Source: Tanytarsus gracilentus (lineage: Eukaryota > Arthropoda > Insecta > Diptera > Chironomidae). Taken from it: a DNA stretch of 64,000 nt. The number at the start of each line of letters is the position of its first letter. The stretch's first letter is position 1. The notes below the pieces were generated by a model. It was not told where the DNA came from. It was given only the letters and a program-made list of their open reading frames with translations, and searched no databases. The DNA lies in assembly GCA_038502055.1 (NCBI GenBank), contig JAXRKN010000044.1, positions 5,774,501 through 5,838,500 on the forward strand. The letters run 5' to 3'. Shown here in pieces: positions 1 through 64,000 of this stretch. The translations under genes and the position numbers were made by a program.

Positions 1-3000
1 AAAGCAAAAAGTTCACAAAGGTTATCTTTTGAGAGTTTCATGAGTCCAAATTGAATTTTTTTCTTGCGGTTTCTTTCGATCAATAAAAAGGATTTTCGGG
101 TGGATAATTTTTAATGCTGTATGTGTGACTCACAAGAGAGAAAAAGAGAAAATCTTCCCTTCCATCATTCTTGTGGTTTATGTCGACGTAATAATAATAC
201 CCGCATCGTGATGACTAAAATAAATAAATAAATATTTTAGTTTGCTATAAAAAGGAAGAACTTTTTTTAAGAAGTCTATCTTGAAAGAACTTCAATGGAA
301 TTAAATTAATATTAATGATGGTGATTCAATTCATAAATTCTAGCTTATTTATTTTCAAATAAATTCACACATAATCCCCCACACATATGGACAAAGTATT
401 ACACTTTAAAAGGTTCAAATGCCATTCGGTCACGAATTCTTCAATGGGGGATCAAAAATTTGCCAACACACAAAAAAAAGAGTGAACGTGTATTTTTGTG
501 TGAGCCCATAACACGAAGTAATAATAAGAAGAATGACGAGGATGTTTGGTAGAACGTGAGAGATAATAAACGAAACTTCATTAAAATTTACACACACACA
601 CACACGTCATGGTGATCCAAGAAAAAGGGACACACAGTGAAAATAAAAGTTTAATTGTCATGAATTATGCAGTGGAATGCACATGTTAGAGTTAATTTCA
701 CTGGTTGTGCAATTTCTCATCTCAACATCCCCTCGAGGATGAAAGGAGAGAAGTAAAAAATTGTCTGTATACCTTTCGCATCCCCAACGATGATGAAGCG
801 AGTAAAAAAACTTTTTAATTATCAATTTCCTTCTCTTCTTTTTCGAGTCCTTTCAAAATCGCCTCGAGGTCAATCATGCGGAACTCGTCAACTTCTCAAT
901 TCTCAGTGTTAGTGATTTAGGTGAACTTTGGGGACGACGATTAATTCCCATTAAATTATCATTATCGAGCATTATCGGAACTTATCAATCGAGTGTGTGA
1001 ATTTAATTTCACTTTTTCTTTTGCTCATTTTTTATAAAATTTTAAAACCCCCAATTTTTGTTTTAAACCATTGACATAAATTAAAACACGCTTCAAATTA
1101 CCCAAAACAGTCATTTCAAAAAAACTTTCACCATTGACTCCCCTTAGAGTTCTACAACAATCATCTTTGAGAAAAGTTTCTTAATTTTCGCTTTCTTTTG
1201 GAAATAAATTAATTTTTCACCTGGGTTCAGAAATTTGTTCCAGTTCTGAAATGCGTATCAGCAGATTGTCGACTGCAGATGTAAATTTTAAAAATGTCAT
1301 AAAAATTAAAATCTTCAACTTTTGGTAACCCACAAAATTTTACAGCATTTTTCCTTATGCCTTTAGTCCTTTAGTAATAATTCAAAACTCTGCGTTTTGT
1401 CGCCGATTCTTTCACGTTTCATTTTCATCCATCCACGCCCTCGCGTAAATGAAAAGGCATAAAATGCGAGTCAACAACAACAAATATTTAATGAACCATC
1501 AAAATAAAATGGATTTTGCCTGTTCTCGTTCTTTTTGTACGGTATTTTCTAATTCTCTTAAAATTCCATTGCTCCATAAAGGAGAAATGTGCGTTTCTTT
1601 TTTCTGCGGGTGCATGCGGAACGATAGCGAAGTCTCTTTTTTATTTGACAATCGTGATAAAAAAGATATTTTTATTGTTGCAATTGTTTCGTCTTTCATC
1701 GTCGTTAAATGAACTCTCACTGTCAATAAAAATGAGCGCGAGAGAAGGGTGAAAGTTGATTAAATGCCACTCGAGAGTGATTGAAGTGAAATTCAGAGAA
1801 AATATTTTTCAGCTCACGCCTATCGGGCATGGCGAGGGTGGATCATCGAAATTGCCGCTAATTAATAAAATTCTTAATCAACTTAGTACACATCGACTAT
1901 CGAATCGTTGCCATAAATCAGATGCTTAATGGCTCGCAATATCGCCATTTAGTAATTTGTCAGGTACTGGAACTGTGGTCCAGAGAGAAATTGTCTCGAG
2001 TGACAGATAAAAAATTATGTTGAAAGTTTAATTTATCGACTTTAAAATTTTGCCATCAAATAATTTTTTATAAAAACTCATTTAAATTATTTTAATGTCC
2101 AAAAGGTAAATTTTTAACGGATTTCCTTAATTCAAAAAAATAATAATTTCCTCTCTGAATATGGCAGGATAAGTTAGTTAGTTAAATTCTATCAAATTAA
2201 GATGCCAACCGATGTGCAAATAAATACAAAATATAAATTTCTCTCTTTTCGTCCTTTCGAAATATAAATTTTTAATTAATGCACAATTTGCAATGGGAAA
2301 TGAAATTTTTATGTGCGAATGTTTATCTGCAATATACACACAATATGCATAGTGCAATGACAGGGAGAGAGAGAGAGCTAGCAAAATTAAACATGCAAAT
2401 AAATTTTCTATATTTGTTTAATTTTCATTAGAGAGCAAAAGACTCAAGGCAGTGTTGTGTGTAGATGTCCGATATAGTGCTTCTGTATTCATATGCAATT
2501 CCAGTTTCTATATGTACATAGAACCGGGAGAGAGAAATATATATGTGACAGGCTTCTCTCTGTTTCTCTTTCGTGCGCACATAACATACCGTGAAATTTG
2601 AAATTTTCTGCATTCACAATTAGTGAATGTGTGGGAAATATTTGCAATTTTTTCATTCTCTTCTTCTTACTTTTTAAATTGTGTTTGCATAAAGATGAAT
2701 ATGACAAATTAGTCTTGGGAAAATTTAAAAAGAGTTGAGGTCAATTTTGAAGTATTTTGGTTTAACTTTAAAAGAAGAAAATTGTTACACATAAAAATGG
2801 ATAAAAAATGGAATACCAATTATTGAAGGTTCTAATAATTATTTAAATCTTATGAGAATCCAACTTCAACTTTAAAATTCTCTCATGACTTTGAGTCAAA
2901 ACTCGTTTTTTTATCGCATATGGTTAAGTCGACAGTAATAACAAACATGTTTACTCATATAAGGATAAATTTAGTCACATTGTTTCGATCGAACAGTTCT

Positions 3001-3775
3001 TAACCTTTTTCTTCAACTTCTGAGAAGGTCAACCGGCTTTATTTGCTCTCATGCACAAACCGACAATTCACTCCAATTAATTCTGCTTGAGCTGCAATGC
3101 TGAAAAAGTTTTAACTAGTAATAAATTTAAATTTAAATTTCTCCGAAATTTGTGTTGGAATTTAATTCTATTAAAAAGTTGAAGAATTCTCAGCTCGACA
3201 AAACTACAGTTATATTCTGAATGCTACTTAATTAAATTACTGTGAATTACACAATTTTTCTTTTTGGGAACTCTCTCGTTGTATGAATGTACTCTATTGG
3301 ACTTGAATGAACACAAAGTGTGTCAAAATAAAATTACTTAAATTCGAGCTAAGTTATTTTCACTAAAATTGACTTTTAATTGCACACTTCCGATGGAATC
3401 TAACTGGAGTTTTTGTTGAGTGCGATTAAGGTTGCAGTTTTTGTAATTTGTGAAGTAAATTTTCAAACTTTTGTTACTTTAAATTTAATTCAACTTTTAA
3501 TAGCTGAAATCATACTTAATCTTTAATTAAGCTTACACAACTTCCTAAGTCCCATTGATCGCATTTTAATTAAGAGAATCTTCGATATTTGATCTTTTCA
3601 AATCTCATTGAGAGTGCGAAAAGCTTCTTAACAGCTTTGCGCGCGCACATGCCACACTAACCCACGGTTTTGATGTAATTAGTGAACATTTCCTCCTCAT
3701 TAGCAGCAGCATGCAACAAGAACTATTTAATTAACATATTTTTAATGTCTACCATTTTCATTCCTTTAATTACAG
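1..3775. other. Upstream non-coding DNA (5' intron or flank of Sema1a)
   Basis: No coding region supported; all frames here are short and AT-driven. The region holds a CA array at 591-605. A segment at about 1810-2000 is less homopolymeric than its surroundings and might be a conserved element. If the acceptor at 3775 is real, this is the 3' part of a 5' UTR intron. Confidence 0.6.
591..605. repeat. (CA)n microsatellite
   Basis: About 7 CA units upstream of the leader. Confidence 0.9.
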
Positions 3776-4146
3776 CTCGACAGAAGAAAAAATTGTGCAT
3801 CTATGTGTGAGGCACTGAACATCAAATAAGAAGAAGTGCAATAGAAGTAAAAGTGTGAAAAAAGAAGAGGAAAAATGCTGAAATGAGAATCGTGTTTCAG
3901 TTTTATAATTTTTTCTTCTTGGTGATGATGTAAAGTGCAGAGTGTTTGTAAATATTTCACCTGTTCACCGACAACATAAAAAAGAAGAAATTACAAAAAA
4001 ATATTGTGTATTGAATAAATATTGAAGGAGAGATAATAAACGGCACTTTTGAATAGAGTGCCGTAAAAAATCACATACACACACGCGCTCGAGAGATAAT
4101 TTTTAATTTTTTGCCAATTTTGTCTGGATACACTAATACGTCAGCC
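3776..4146 (+). promoter_or_regulatory. Sema1a: Probable 5' leader (UTR) of Sema1a
   Basis: A pyrimidine-rich tract ending in TTACAG at 3770-3775 looks like a 3' splice site. If so, the leader of the first coding exon starts at 3776 and the true promoter lies upstream, possibly outside the window. The leader would hold three short upstream ORFs (3803-3829, 3875-3886 and 3883-3933) and a hairpin at 4040-4064, all before the main ATG. An alternative is that transcription starts locally. No TATA box or initiator stands out. Confidence 0.45.
4040..4064 (+). promoter_or_regulatory. Perfect 8-bp stem, 9-nt loop hairpin in the leader
   Basis: ACGGCACT (4040-4047) is perfectly complementary to AGTGCCGT (4057-4064), with a 9-nt AT-rich loop. 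It lies 82 nt upstream of the Sema1a ATG and is GC-rich compared with its surroundings. It could form in the mRNA leader. Function is unknown. Confidence 0.4.
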
Positions 4147-63812
<59,666 letters not shown>

Positions 63813-64000
63813 GACGGGTTAGGGGCGCCCGAGCAGCAACCGAACATGAATCAACCAAATAACTTATCGAATAATCTAAATAATCATCATCATAGCAACA
63901 ATCAACAGCATAGCATGAATATCATCAGCAGCAATAGCGAGAAAAGCAATAATTTATCGCATCATCGAAGCCATCACCATCACAGCTCGCATGGCACAAA
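63813..64000 (+). other. Sema1a: In-frame open extension after the Sema1a stop (candidate readthrough tail)
   Basis: Directly downstream of the TGA, the same frame has no stop for 62 codons and runs off the window. It translates to a low-complexity Asn/His/Ser/Gln-rich stretch (for example MNQPNNLSNNLNNHHHSNN) using CAG, AGC, AAT and CAT codons, as in insect homopolymeric coding regions. CGGG (63815-63818) can pair with CCCG (63828-63831) just after the stop. It could be a readthrough product, an alternatively spliced tail, or simply the 3' UTR. Confidence 0.45.

Noticed and set aside
4111..4146. Upstream extension of the Sema1a frame
   Set aside because: It begins at TTG, not ATG. The ATG at 4147 has a good context and directly precedes the signal peptide.
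63816..63825. GGGTTAGGGG, like insect telomere repeat TTAGG
   Set aside because: Single copy within an open frame, with no tandem repetition.

Overview
This window looks like one gene from an AT-rich insect genome, almost certainly a fly (Diptera) and perhaps a lower dipteran. The species cannot be fixed from sequence alone. The evidence is GT-AG introns, a mix of very short (57-71 bp) and very long introns, many GA/TC and poly-A/T tracts, and a spliced protein that reads as insect Semaphorin-1A (Sema1a), the transmembrane class-1 semaphorin used in axon guidance and synapse formation.

The whole Sema1a coding sequence is on the + strand. I joined 17 coding exons by eye, from the ATG at 4147 to the TGA at 63810-63812, with consistent phases throughout. 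They give a 792-residue protein: signal peptide (about 1-40), sema domain (about 48-505), PSI domain (about 520-574), acidic stalk, one transmembrane helix (about 631-653) and a proline-containing cytoplasmic tail ending in VKKVYL.

Layout: 1-3775 is non-coding upstream DNA (5' intron or flank). 3776-4146 is a probable 5' leader with three small upstream ORFs and a perfect hairpin. 4147-4306 is exon 1, with the signal peptide. A 31-kb intron (4307-35364) follows, carrying microsatellites, a hAT-type MITE, short hairpin elements and an unusual G/T-skewed block. Exons 2-12 lie between 35365 and 54955; the intron after exon 2 contains a 1.1-kb fold-back element. A 6.7-kb intron with several perfect CRE palindromes separates exon 12 from the PSI, transmembrane and tail exons (61622-63812).

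The most interesting signal is at the end. Beyond the TGA the same frame stays open for 62 codons to the window edge. It encodes an Asn/His/Ser/Gln-rich stretch and begins with a GC-rich potential stem-loop just after the stop. This suggests stop-codon readthrough or an alternative longer tail. No RNA genes, CRISPR arrays or convincing nested genes were seen.
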